Below are positions 26,298 to 33,695 of a stretch of 64,000 bases of DNA, in pieces. The stretch lies in contig NZ_FNPB01000005.1 in NCBI RefSeq assembly GCF_900107195.1, forward strand, positions 124,001 through 188,000, given 5' to 3'. How positions within the stretch are numbered: the stretch's first letter is position 1; each line of letters opens with the position of its first letter. The translations under genes were made by a program, and so were the position numbers. This DNA is from Halobellus clavatus. GTDB taxonomy: Archaea > Halobacteriota > Halobacteria > Halobacteriales > Haloferacaceae. The notes under the pieces are model-generated. The model worked only from the letters and a program-made list of their open reading frames with translations, ran no database searches and was not told the origin of the DNA.

Positions 26298-27587
26298 ATG
26301 AGCACAACCACTGAGATCACACAGGGCATCCGCGAACACCTCGGGCAGTTCTCGCTGCACGTCCTGCTGGTGTTCGCCACCGGTCTGACTATCGGATCTG
26401 AACGCACCGTCGTCCCCGTGCTGGGCGAGGAGGTCCTCGGCGTCGAGTCGTTCTTCGTGATCGGCTCGTTCGTCGTCTCGTTCGGGATCGTGAAGTCGAT
26501 CCTCAATCTCTACGCTGGCAAATGGGGTGAGGAGTACGGCCGCAAGCCGGTGCTCGTCGCCGGGTGGGCGACGGCGCTTCCCCTGCCGATCATCCTCATC
26601 TTCGCTCCCAGTTGGGGCTGGATCACGGTCGGGAACATCCTGCTGGGTATCAACCAGGCGTTGACCTGGAGTATGGCGATCAACGCGAAGATCGACCTCG
26701 CGGGCCCCGATCAGCGCGGTCTCGCTGTCGGCATCGACGAATCGTTCGGCTACAGCGGCGTCGCAGTCGGTGCCTGGATCACGGGCCTCATCGCCGGCCA
26801 GTGGAACCTCCGGCCCGAACCGTTCTACTTCCTCGCCGTCGTCGTCGTATTGGCGTTCCTCATCTCGATCTTCCTGATCACAGAGACGGTCCAGTACGCC
26901 CAGGCGGAGGGAGACGACGATCACCACGACGCGAACCTCCCGTTCAACGAGGTGCTGACGCGCGCCACCTACGGTGATCGGACGCTGTTCGCGGCCGCGC
27001 AGGCCGGCCACGTCGAGAACTTCGTGGACACGCTGTTCTGGATCGCTGTTCCGCTCTACCTGGTGAGCCAGGGCCTCGGTATCGGGGCAGTCGGGGTCGT
27101 GGTCGGCGTCCACAGCGCGATGTACTTCTTGCAGATTGCGACCGGTGGGCTTGCGGACCGCATCGGACGCCGGCCGCCCGTTATCGCGGGGATGTTCCTC
27201 GCAGGCGCGGGTGTGCTTGGGATGGTACTCGTCGACGGGTACCTCGCGTGGGCTGTCCTGGCTGCGGTCTCTGGGCTCGGGATGGCTCTCCTGTATCCGA
27301 ACTTGATGACCGTCCCCAGCGACGCCGCCCACCCGACGTGGCGGTCTGCGGGGATGGGGGTCTACCGGATGTGGCGCGACTCCGGCTATGCCGTCGGAGC
27401 CGTACTCATCGGGCTCTCGATGGAGTTCGTGAACGCCGAAGCGGCGTTCTATCTGACTGCACTCTTGATGTTCGTCTCCGGCGCAGTCGTCTACGGCTGG
27501 ATGGAGGAGACCCACCCGGACTTCGGGACGCACGAACCGCCGGCCCCCGCGACAGGGCCCCCGGCCGAACCAGTCGCTCAAGACTAG
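26298..27587 (+). CDS. MFS transporter linked to the rhodanese-MBL gene
   Basis: 429 residues with about 12 membrane segments. MFS motif A occurs in both halves: GKWGEEYGRKPVLVAGW and GGLADRIGRRPPVIAGM. The first half also has LGINQALTWSMAINAKIDLAGPDQRGLAVGIDESFGYSGVA. The central loop is acidic with a His pair (EGDDDHHDANLPFNEV). The start is the ATG at 26298, 4 bp after the preceding stop, so it is in an operon with the persulfide enzyme. Substrate unknown; from context export of sulfite/thiosulfate or uptake of a sulfur compound is plausible. Confidence 0.86.
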   Translation: MSTTTEITQGIREHLGQFSLHVLLVFATGLTIGSERTVVPVLGEEVLGVESFFVIGSFVVSFGIVKSILNLYAGKWGEEYGRKPVLVAGWATALPLPIILIFAPSWGWITVGNILLGINQALTWSMAINAKIDLAGPDQRGLAVGIDESFGYSGVAVGAWITGLIAGQWNLRPEPFYFLAVVVVLAFLISIFLITETVQYAQAEGDDDHHDANLPFNEVLTRATYGDRTLFAAAQAGHVENFVDTLFWIAVPLYLVSQGLGIGAVGVVVGVHSAMYFLQIATGGLADRIGRRPPVIAGMFLAGAGVLGMVLVDGYLAWAVLAAVSGLGMALLYPNLMTVPSDAAHPTWRSAGMGVYRMWRDSGYAVGAVLIGLSMEFVNAEAAFYLTALLMFVSGAVVYGWMEETHPDFGTHEPPAPATGPPAEPVAQD

Positions 27588-27974
27588 GTCGGCAAGCGTT
27601 CCTGCGGTAGCGACCGCCGTGGCGGTTTTCCCTGTCACAAGTACGCCCACGACGACAGACGACGACCTGCCGAAGATAGCGGCTGCACTTGGGATGATGA
27701 ATGGTCACACGGATGGGATCTGAACGAGGTAACGAACACCGTTCACAACCAGGAACCCGGAGTGGAGGGCTTGAACTCCCGTGTGGCGTCACGAACAACC
27801 GCTCAGAAACCCAGTTGCGTTGCACCGCGACCGAGCAACTCGCCACGATCACGACTACGCAATGCGGTCGCATTTTCGACGACTGGTGCACTGGCGTCGT
27901 GCACGGAGTCGTACCGGGACGGCAGCACCGCGGCCTCCCTCGATAGCGTGTGTCTCCCTCCGCCGACCGCCAGT
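27588..27974. other. 387-bp intergenic region between convergent genes
   Basis: No gene or RNA recognised. Open frames are Arg/Ser/Thr-rich and unlike local proteins. The stretch is less GC-rich than the flanks (for example GGGATGATGAATGGTCACACGG region around 27690). GGCGGTTTTCCCTG near 27622 may be part of a plus-strand terminator. Confidence 0.4.
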
Positions 27975-28364
27975 TCACCCCTCTTCTTCGACGACGTAGG
28001 CCCCGAAATCCTCGACCGACCCGACCGGCGGCGCCCCGAACGCGAGCCACACGTGCGTCTCGTCGTCGCTGTGGTTCCGGAGATTTCGTGTCGTCTCCGG
28101 CGGGACGCGGACGACGTTTCCCGCCGCGATCTCGTGGACTGTCCCCTCGATACCGATCTGGCCCTCGGTCATCGCGACGAACACCTCCTCCTGCCCGTCG
28201 TGTGTGTGCGGCGTGGTCACCTCGCCCGGTTGGACGATCACCTGATTCACCCGGAGTTCGGTCGCACCGAGCCGCTCGCTGAGCTTCCTGACTGACGTCT
28301 CGCAGGTGGTGAACTGCTCTGTCGGCACGTCCTCGGGGTCGACGACGCTGAACTCGCGGCTCAT
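27975..28364 (-). CDS. Cupin-domain protein
   Basis: 129 residues from the ATG at 28364. The cupin core is complete: PGEVTTPHTHDGQEEVFVAMTEGQI (first motif, His pair plus Glu) and NVVRVPPETTRNLRNHSDDETHVWLAFG (second motif, with Asn in place of the usual metal His? the sequence reads TRNLRNHSD). A single-domain cupin, probably binding one metal; substrate unknown. Divergent from another cupin 113 bp away. Confidence 0.83.
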   Translation of the reverse strand: MSREFSVVDPEDVPTEQFTTCETSVRKLSERLGATELRVNQVIVQPGEVTTPHTHDGQEEVFVAMTEGQIGIEGTVHEIAAGNVVRVPPETTRNLRNHSDDETHVWLAFGAPPVGSVEDFGAYVVEEEG

Positions 28365-28477
28365 AGTCGCCCGCACAGCAGCCAGTGGCAAATACGTGGT
28401 CCCGAGTCGCGCCCCACTGTCGTCCGGTTCCTCCGCAACCCTCACTTTCAGGTTGCACTCGGCCGTACGTCGGAACG

Positions 28478-28795
28478 ATGTCGTACACGAAAACGTACTA
28501 CGCCGATGGCGACGAGAAGGCACCGGGACTGTACTTCCTCCGAGAGGACCTCGACTGTGAGAACCTGGGGTTCACCGTCATCGAAGTCGACGCCGGCTGG
28601 GAGGGGATGGAACACGATCACGAGTCCGACGGACAGGAGGAAGTGTACTATCTCGTCGACGGCGCGGCCACCCTCGACATCGAGGGCGACGAGGTGGAAC
28701 TCGAACCGGGCGACGCGGTGCGCGTCGCCGGAGACACCGGACGGCAGCTGACTGCTGAGGAAGCGAGCACGTTCGTCGCAGTGGGCGCGCCCTGA
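28478..28795 (+). CDS. Small cupin-domain protein
   Basis: 105 residues. First cupin motif in AGWEGMEHDHESDGQEEVYYLVDGAATLDIEGD (His-x-His and Glu), second in LEPGDAVRVAGDTGRQLTAEEASTFVAVGAP, where the usual metal-binding His is replaced by Gln. So the metal site has three ligands at most. The start of the protein, YTKTYYADGDEKAPGLYFLREDLDCENLGFTVIEV, is a conserved haloarchaeal pattern. It follows the divergent promoter region shared with the cupin at 27975-28364. Confidence 0.83.
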   Translation: MSYTKTYYADGDEKAPGLYFLREDLDCENLGFTVIEVDAGWEGMEHDHESDGQEEVYYLVDGAATLDIEGDEVELEPGDAVRVAGDTGRQLTAEEASTFVAVGAP

Positions 28796-28853
28796 CGCTC
28801 CGCTCGGGCCACCCATCCGACGGCGTTTTGCGGACCCGTAACTGAGCCCCGGT

Positions 28854-29729
28854 ATGCCCACTGATCCCGACAGCGACGCCGACGCCGGAGCCGACGGCGA
28901 GCCTGCGGAGTCGGACGAGTCGTGGCCCGCGCCCTGTTCGGACCCGCAAACGCTCGGAGACCTCGTCGCTCGCGACCGACGGACGTCCGGGGTCGCGCTC
29001 CGGGCGCCGTCGTCCGGTCGGGCCTACAGCTACCGCGACTTCGTCACGACGTCGTACAAGTCGGGGAACGTCCTCCGGTACCTCGGGGTCCGCGGCGGCG
29101 ACGAGGTGCTCGTGGTTCCCGGCACCGCCCCGGAACCCGTCCTCGCGCTCTACGGCGCGGCGCAACTGGGCGCCGCGACACGGTTCGCCGACACCGTCCG
29201 CGGCGATCCGCCCCGGACCGTCCTCGCGCCAGTCGCCCGCGAGCGGGAGTTCGCCTTACCGCCGGGGCACAACCTCGCCGTCCACGGCGGGCCGCCGGAC
29301 GATCCAAAGACGACGCACTGGGAAGCCGAGGTCTGGAGCGAGAATCCCGCGGTCCACCCGGCCGATGTCGCCCCCGACGATCCGCTCCTGCTCGCTGAGG
29401 ACCGAACGTACACCCACGCAGCAATGCTCTCAGCGGCCGTGACGGTCGTCGACAGTGCGGGGCTCTCCCCGGGCGATACCGTCGTGATCGACGAACCGAT
29501 CAGGGAACCCGGCGTCGTCGCGGCCGGTCTCGTCGCGCCCATTCTCGCCGGGGCGACGACCGTCTTGCCCGACGGGGACGAGCGGCCGGCGGCCGCAGCG
29601 GATGGCAGTCTCACGGACGATCCCGGACGGACCGTCGTCATCGCTCGCGGGGGACCGAACGCGGACCAGTCGGTCGTCGACGCGGGACAGTACGTCGACC
29701 CGGACACCGTCGAGTTCGATGGTCACTGA
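28854..29729 (+). CDS. Truncated ANL-superfamily (acyl-CoA synthetase N-domain-like) protein
   Basis: 291 residues. After an acidic leader it shows the first part of an AMP-forming synthetase: TLGDLVARDRRTSGVALRAPSSGRAYSYRDFVTTSYKSGNVLRYLGVRGGDEVLVVPGTAPEPVLALYGAAQLGAATRF, then TYTHAAMLSAAVTVVDSAGLSPGDTVVIDEP. The SGTTG-type phosphate loop and the whole C-terminal AMP-binding core and lid, including the catalytic Lys, are missing; the family is normally 500-650 residues. There is no frameshift remnant downstream, and the sequence keeps a high-GC coding style, so it looks like a maintained short paralogue rather than fresh debris. Activity as a ligase is unlikely. Confidence 0.75.
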   Translation: MPTDPDSDADAGADGEPAESDESWPAPCSDPQTLGDLVARDRRTSGVALRAPSSGRAYSYRDFVTTSYKSGNVLRYLGVRGGDEVLVVPGTAPEPVLALYGAAQLGAATRFADTVRGDPPRTVLAPVAREREFALPPGHNLAVHGGPPDDPKTTHWEAEVWSENPAVHPADVAPDDPLLLAEDRTYTHAAMLSAAVTVVDSAGLSPGDTVVIDEPIREPGVVAAGLVAPILAGATTVLPDGDERPAAAADGSLTDDPGRTVVIARGGPNADQSVVDAGQYVDPDTVEFDGH

Positions 29730-29928
29730 CCCAGGACCGTCGGACCGGGGTGCACCGTCCGAGCCGCCCCGGCCTGTTCCAACGGTGTGTCTCGTACTCA
29801 GAAAACTCCTGGAACCCAGCGCCGGGGAGAGAGACGTTCACCGCACGGCGCTGCCTCCGTTCCGTCGAATCTGCCGGGCAGAAGGTCACAAAATACTTGT
29901 GTGCCGTGGTAATTAGATGTAATTACCG

Positions 29929-30111
29929 ATGCACCACCTGCCGAACGGAGCCCCGACGCGGTTCGACTACGTCCTGGGCGGGATGGGACTCAGTCTGGCG
30001 TGTGGCGGTGTCGTCGGCGTCGCGTCGACGGTTCCGCTCGTGCTCGCAAGCAGCGTCGCGTCGCTCGTGGCTGCCGCGCTGTTGTTCGTCGGCTCTGTGG
30101 GACAGTTCTGA
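29929..30111 (+). CDS. Small membrane protein
   Basis: 60 residues: MHHLPNGAPTRFDYVLGGMG followed by two hydrophobic helices, the second ending VAAALLFVGSVGQF. A TATA-like AAATACTTG (29890-29898) and TAATTAGATGTAATTACCG lie just upstream; the latter contains the palindrome-like GTAATTA/TAATTAC pair. No family recognised, but the pattern of a short haloarchaeal hairpin membrane protein and the clean promoter support it. Confidence 0.6.
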   Translation: MHHLPNGAPTRFDYVLGGMGLSLACGGVVGVASTVPLVLASSVASLVAAALLFVGSVGQF

Positions 30112-30264
30112 GACCGCGAGTAGGTGCCGTTCCCGCCGGCCGACGCTGTTCCGCCGCTCGACAGCGCTCCTACCAGCCGACGTCGTTCCCGCCAGCACCC
30201 ACACCTCTCGGTGGTCGCGACCTGAATCCGGGGACTCTTGTGCCGGGGCGGTCCTGGAGGTGGT

Positions 30265-30711
30265 ATGAGCCTGGAAGTCGCCGTCGCCGTCCCGTTCAAG
30301 CAACAGGGGACGACGCGGCTGGGCGAGGGCGAGTTCGTCGTCGCGCTCGCGCTCGATAGAAGCTGGTTCTCCCCCGATCAGGCCAAGCGGCTCATCGACG
30401 TTGGGGCGAGTCGGGGCCTCCTCGGCCGCGAGGACGGCGAGGTCGTCGCGCAGTTCGACCCGAGCGAGGTGTCGGTCCCCGAGGAGTTCGAACCGGACGA
30501 GTCGATCCTTCGAGAACAGTCGACGTTCGAGCAGATCCTCGACGCGCTCGTCACCGCCGGCCACGATAAACAGGAGGCGGTGGCGGCGATCAACGAGAAA
30601 CAGCGGACGCTCGGAATCTCCGTCGAGGCCGCTGCGGCCCTCTACGCACGCCGGCACGACGTGGCAGTCGGTGCCGTGGCGCAGGCGGCCCGGGACCAAC
30701 TCGGCGAGTGA
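30265..30711 (+). CDS. DUF2240 family protein
   Basis: 148 residues from the ATG at 30265. It matches the archaeal DUF2240 pattern: SLEVAVAVPFKQQGTTRLGEGEFVVALALDRSWFSPDQAKRLIDVGASRGLLGREDGEVVAQFDPSEVSVPEEFEPDE, then a helical C-terminal part ILDALVTAGHDKQEAVAAINEKQRTLGISVEAAAALYARRHDV. The middle looks like a winged-helix. Function unknown. The next gene follows by 64 bp in the same direction. Confidence 0.83.
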   Translation: MSLEVAVAVPFKQQGTTRLGEGEFVVALALDRSWFSPDQAKRLIDVGASRGLLGREDGEVVAQFDPSEVSVPEEFEPDESILREQSTFEQILDALVTAGHDKQEAVAAINEKQRTLGISVEAAAALYARRHDVAVGAVAQAARDQLGE

Positions 30712-30775
30712 TCCCGGTGCGCGACCGTGCGCTCGCGAACGGAGCCCTCTTTTCGCCCTGGGGTGAAACGGGTGT

Positions 30776-31174
30776 ATGGTCGAGGACCGACTGACCGACG
30801 GCCGGCGCATCGCGCAGTTTCTCGCTTCGGAGATCACCGGTCACGACGCCCTCGCTGCGCTCGCGGTCACGGATCCTGCCCCCGACGTCGAGCCGACGCC
30901 AGACGGGGCGTTCGCGTACGCCATCGAGTATCACGACGACGGCCACTCAGAACGCGTCGCGACGGTCTCGGTCCAACCGGACCGCGTCCGCCTGGCCTTC
31001 GAGCGCGCCGTCGACGCCGTCGCAGAGGCCGCCGAGGCCGAGGGGCTCCGCGTCAGACCGAAGGCCGTCAGGCCGCCGAAGACGCTGGTCTTCGTCGAGG
31101 ACGGCGCGCAGGTCAAGTGGCTCCTGCCAGCGCTCGACACCGTCGTCGGTGAACTGTCGGAGCCGACCGCATAA
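30776..31174 (+). CDS. Conserved haloarchaeal protein, unknown
   Basis: 132 residues with mixed alpha/beta character: HDDGHSERVATVSVQPDRVRLAFERAVDAVAEAAEAEGLRVRPKAVRPPKTLVFVEDGAQVKWLLPALDTVV. No signal, membrane segment or catalytic motif was seen. It is read in the same direction as the DUF2240 gene and may share its transcript. I do not recognise the family. Confidence 0.7.
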   Translation: MVEDRLTDGRRIAQFLASEITGHDALAALAVTDPAPDVEPTPDGAFAYAIEYHDDGHSERVATVSVQPDRVRLAFERAVDAVAEAAEAEGLRVRPKAVRPPKTLVFVEDGAQVKWLLPALDTVVGELSEPTA

Positions 31175-31206
31175 GGGTCACAGACCGCTGCCCCGGACGC
31201 TCGCGA

Positions 31207-31866
31207 TCAGAGTTCTGTGAGCAGGTCTGGCAACCGCGAGACGAGTTCGTCGCGTGGGACGTGTGCGGCCGCTTTCGGTGACGGCTCGGGACCGCCCTCG
31301 AAGAGTACCTGGATGGGGACCAATCCGGCGTTGGCCGCGCCGGCGATGTCGGCGGTCACGTCGTCGCCGACGTATGCGGTCTCACCGGGCTCGGTTCCGA
31401 GCGCGTCCAGCAGGGCCTCGAAAGCGATCGGATCCGGTTTTCCGGCGTCGAGTTCGCCAGTCACGAGCGCGGCGTCGAAGCGATCCGTCCAGCCGAGCGT
31501 GCTCAGTTTGTCGCGTTGGGCCACCCGCGGGCCGTTGGTGAGCAGCCCCACGCGGTACTCGTCGTGCAGTCGGTCGAGAAACGACTCGATGTCGGGGACG
31601 GGGACCAGCGCGTCGGCGATCTCGTTGCGGTACGCGGTGGCGACGGCTTCGGGGTCGACGTCGGTCTCGTACGCGGAGAGCAAGTCGGCGAAGATCGGCG
31701 TCCGGGTTTCGCCGGTCAGATTCCGGCGGTGGGCGTCGAGGTACGCCTCGCGGGAGAGCGGTGGTGCGTCGGCGATCGTTGCGGCGTCTCCGAGGATCGT
31801 CGCCCGGTCCCGTGTCGGGACAGCGAGCGTCTCGTCGAGATCGAACCCCACCGCGGTGATAGTCAC
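31207..31866 (-). CDS. HAD-superfamily hydrolase
   Basis: 219 residues from a GTG at 31866; the frame extends further but the extension is Arg-rich. HAD motifs are complete: GFDLDETLAVP (nucleophile Asp and acid Asp), LLTNG (motif II), K in AGKPDPIAFEALLDALG (motif III) and YVGDDVTADIAGAANAG (motif IV). The alpha-helical cap lies between motifs I and II. It resembles YjjG/GPH-like phosphatases acting on small phosphate esters such as nucleotides or phosphoglycolate; the substrate is not clear. Divergent from nurA with 77 bp between. Confidence 0.87.
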   Translation of the reverse strand: MTITAVGFDLDETLAVPTRDRATILGDAATIADAPPLSREAYLDAHRRNLTGETRTPIFADLLSAYETDVDPEAVATAYRNEIADALVPVPDIESFLDRLHDEYRVGLLTNGPRVAQRDKLSTLGWTDRFDAALVTGELDAGKPDPIAFEALLDALGTEPGETAYVGDDVTADIAGAANAGLVPIQVLFEGGPEPSPKAAAHVPRDELVSRLPDLLTEL

Positions 31867-31943
31867 GCGCGCCCATAGAGCGTCGTGACGTATGACTGTT
31901 CCCACTCGGGGGCTTTTTCTCGCCCGCCGCCGAGAGTGCGGAT

Positions 31944-33230
31944 GTGACACTCGACCCCGTCCACGTCGACAGCATCGCGGATCTCGCGGCGTATCTCGCG
32001 AGCCAGGTGGACGACACGGACCACGCCGACGTCGCCGCGCGGATCTGGTCGCAGTTTCTCGATCCCCTCTACGGCCCGGAGGGACGCGTCGTAATCGAGC
32101 CGATCGGCGAGCAGCGACTCCGGGCGGCCGACGCTGAGGCTGTCGCCCTCGCCGACAGCCCGTTCGAGACCGTTCACGGTCTCGACTCGGGGACGATCAA
32201 CCCCACCACGTTCAAGAACGGACTCGTCGTCGACCTCGCGCAGGCCGCGATGGCATCGGTGCCGTCCGATCTCGATCTCCACCGCCACCGGAGCATCGTC
32301 GCGGCCACGCACGTCACCGACGCCACCGTGCCGCTGGACGAGCCCTGGCGGAAGGTCGACGACGGCTACTGTCGATGGCGAGTGCTCAACGTCCCGCGGG
32401 TCAACCGCTACGCCGAGGGGATCGTTCACGCGCTCGCACTCTATCTGGCCGAGAGTTCGCACGCGCTCGAACACGCCGAGACGGTCTCAGATCTCCTGAT
32501 CCTCGACGGCCCGCTCTATCCCGTCGAGTTGCTCAACTGGCGCGAACGCGACGCCGAACTCCGTGCGCTCTCGGAGGAACTCAAGCCCCGCTCGATCGTC
32601 GAGAACTACGTCCGCCTCGTCGAATCGTTCGTCGAGCGAGGCGTCCCGCTCTGCGGGTTCGTCAAGAACCCAGCCTCGAAACGGATCGTTGGAACGCTCC
32701 GGAACCGGGAGGGAGACGGCGCGGTCGACGTCCCGTGGACCGACGACGCCGCGTTCTTCACCCGACTCCTCGAACGCCGCGAGGGCGACTTGGGCCCGGA
32801 CGAACCGACTCACGGCCGTGAGGGCCGCCGCACCGCAGCGGTGACGTTCACGAACTGGTTCGTCTCCCGCGGCGGCGTCGACGCCACCGTCGCGGCCGAC
32901 GGCGACGCCTACGGCGTCGAGCGCCGACTCGATCCCGAACTGTACGAGACGTGTTTCTTCGCCATCTACGAGCCACAGACCGACGTGCTTTATCGTGTCG
33001 AGACGCCGCGGGCGTTCGCCCGTAACGAATCCATCAGGGACGCGCTCACGCGGCAGTTCGTCGGGGAGGTAGCGGCGCGGCGCGGGCCGCCCGAGGCCGT
33101 CGCGAAGGCGGACGAACTCGCACGCATCAGCGCCGGCGAGAAGTCCGCGCTCCGGCGGAAGTTCGAGGAGACACTCGAGACCGACGAGGTCAAGCGCTAC
33201 GACGAACTCCGCTGGGGCGACTTCGAGTAA
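31944..33230 (+). CDS. nurA: NurA domain DNA-end-resection nuclease
   Basis: 428 residues from a GTG. The NurA RNase H-like core shows the first Asp in ETVHGLDSGTINPTTFKNGLVVDLAQAAMAS, a Trp/Asn-rich middle LLILDGPLYPVELLNWRERDAELRALSEEL (second Asp in LDGPLYP) and FVKNPASKRIVGTLR. NurA works with the HerA hexameric translocase to resect double-strand breaks to 3' overhangs for RadA. herA lies 466 bp downstream in the same orientation, with one small opposite gene between. The length is above that of Sulfolobus NurA (about 340) because of acidic insertions. Confidence 0.87.
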   Translation: MTLDPVHVDSIADLAAYLASQVDDTDHADVAARIWSQFLDPLYGPEGRVVIEPIGEQRLRAADAEAVALADSPFETVHGLDSGTINPTTFKNGLVVDLAQAAMASVPSDLDLHRHRSIVAATHVTDATVPLDEPWRKVDDGYCRWRVLNVPRVNRYAEGIVHALALYLAESSHALEHAETVSDLLILDGPLYPVELLNWRERDAELRALSEELKPRSIVENYVRLVESFVERGVPLCGFVKNPASKRIVGTLRNREGDGAVDVPWTDDAAFFTRLLERREGDLGPDEPTHGREGRRTAAVTFTNWFVSRGGVDATVAADGDAYGVERRLDPELYETCFFAIYEPQTDVLYRVETPRAFARNESIRDALTRQFVGEVAARRGPPEAVAKADELARISAGEKSALRRKFEETLETDEVKRYDELRWGDFE

Positions 33231-33264
33231 GCGTCGTGTGGCCGAGATGGCGGCTGCGTCCGGC

Positions 33265-33612
33265 TTACGAGTGCTCTGCGCTCGGTTCTTCTTTCAGCAC
33301 CTCGATCTCGACGTCGGACTCGGCGACGCCGACACGGGCGAACTGCGTCCGGACGTGCTCGCGGGCGGATTCGAGCGCCTGCTCGCGCGTCTCGAAGCCG
33401 CGTGGCATCGGCGATTCGAACGCCACGTGCTTGGTCTCGCCGTCGATCGTCGTCTCCGAGCCGCCGCTCTCGACCTCGTAGAAGGCATCGCAGACCCAGA
33501 CGTACGGGGCGTCCTCGTCGGGCGCGCCCTTGTACGACGGCGCGCGTTCCCCCCGTTCGAAAATCGTCCCGGTGAGCGTCGTCCCACCACCGTGACCGCG
33601 CACGAGCAACAT
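33265..33612 (-). CDS. Conserved haloarchaeal protein between nurA and herA
   Basis: 115 residues from the ATG at 33612. It begins MLLVRGHGGGTTLTGTIFERGERAPSYKGAPDEDAPYVWVCDAFYEVESGG, with a beta-rich first half, and ends in a helix with REQALESAREHVRTQFARVGVAESDVEIEVL. The layout suggests a small folded alpha/beta protein; I do not recognise a named family. Its position on the opposite strand between two functionally linked repair genes is noted; it converges on nurA (34 bp) and is divergent from herA (83 bp). Confidence 0.7.
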   Translation of the reverse strand: MLLVRGHGGGTTLTGTIFERGERAPSYKGAPDEDAPYVWVCDAFYEVESGGSETTIDGETKHVAFESPMPRGFETREQALESAREHVRTQFARVGVAESDVEIEVLKEEPSAEHS

Positions 33613-33695
33613 ACAGGTGATAGGCGTCCGGCGGTGAAAAGGCCCCCGCCGCGTGCGAGGCGTTTTAGTCGCTGCCGACGCAGACCGTAGACGAG

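Noticed and set aside
27690-27800. Possible tRNA-like stretch (GGAGGGCTTGAACTCCC)
   Set aside because: No cloverleaf can be drawn; only a short hairpin is present.
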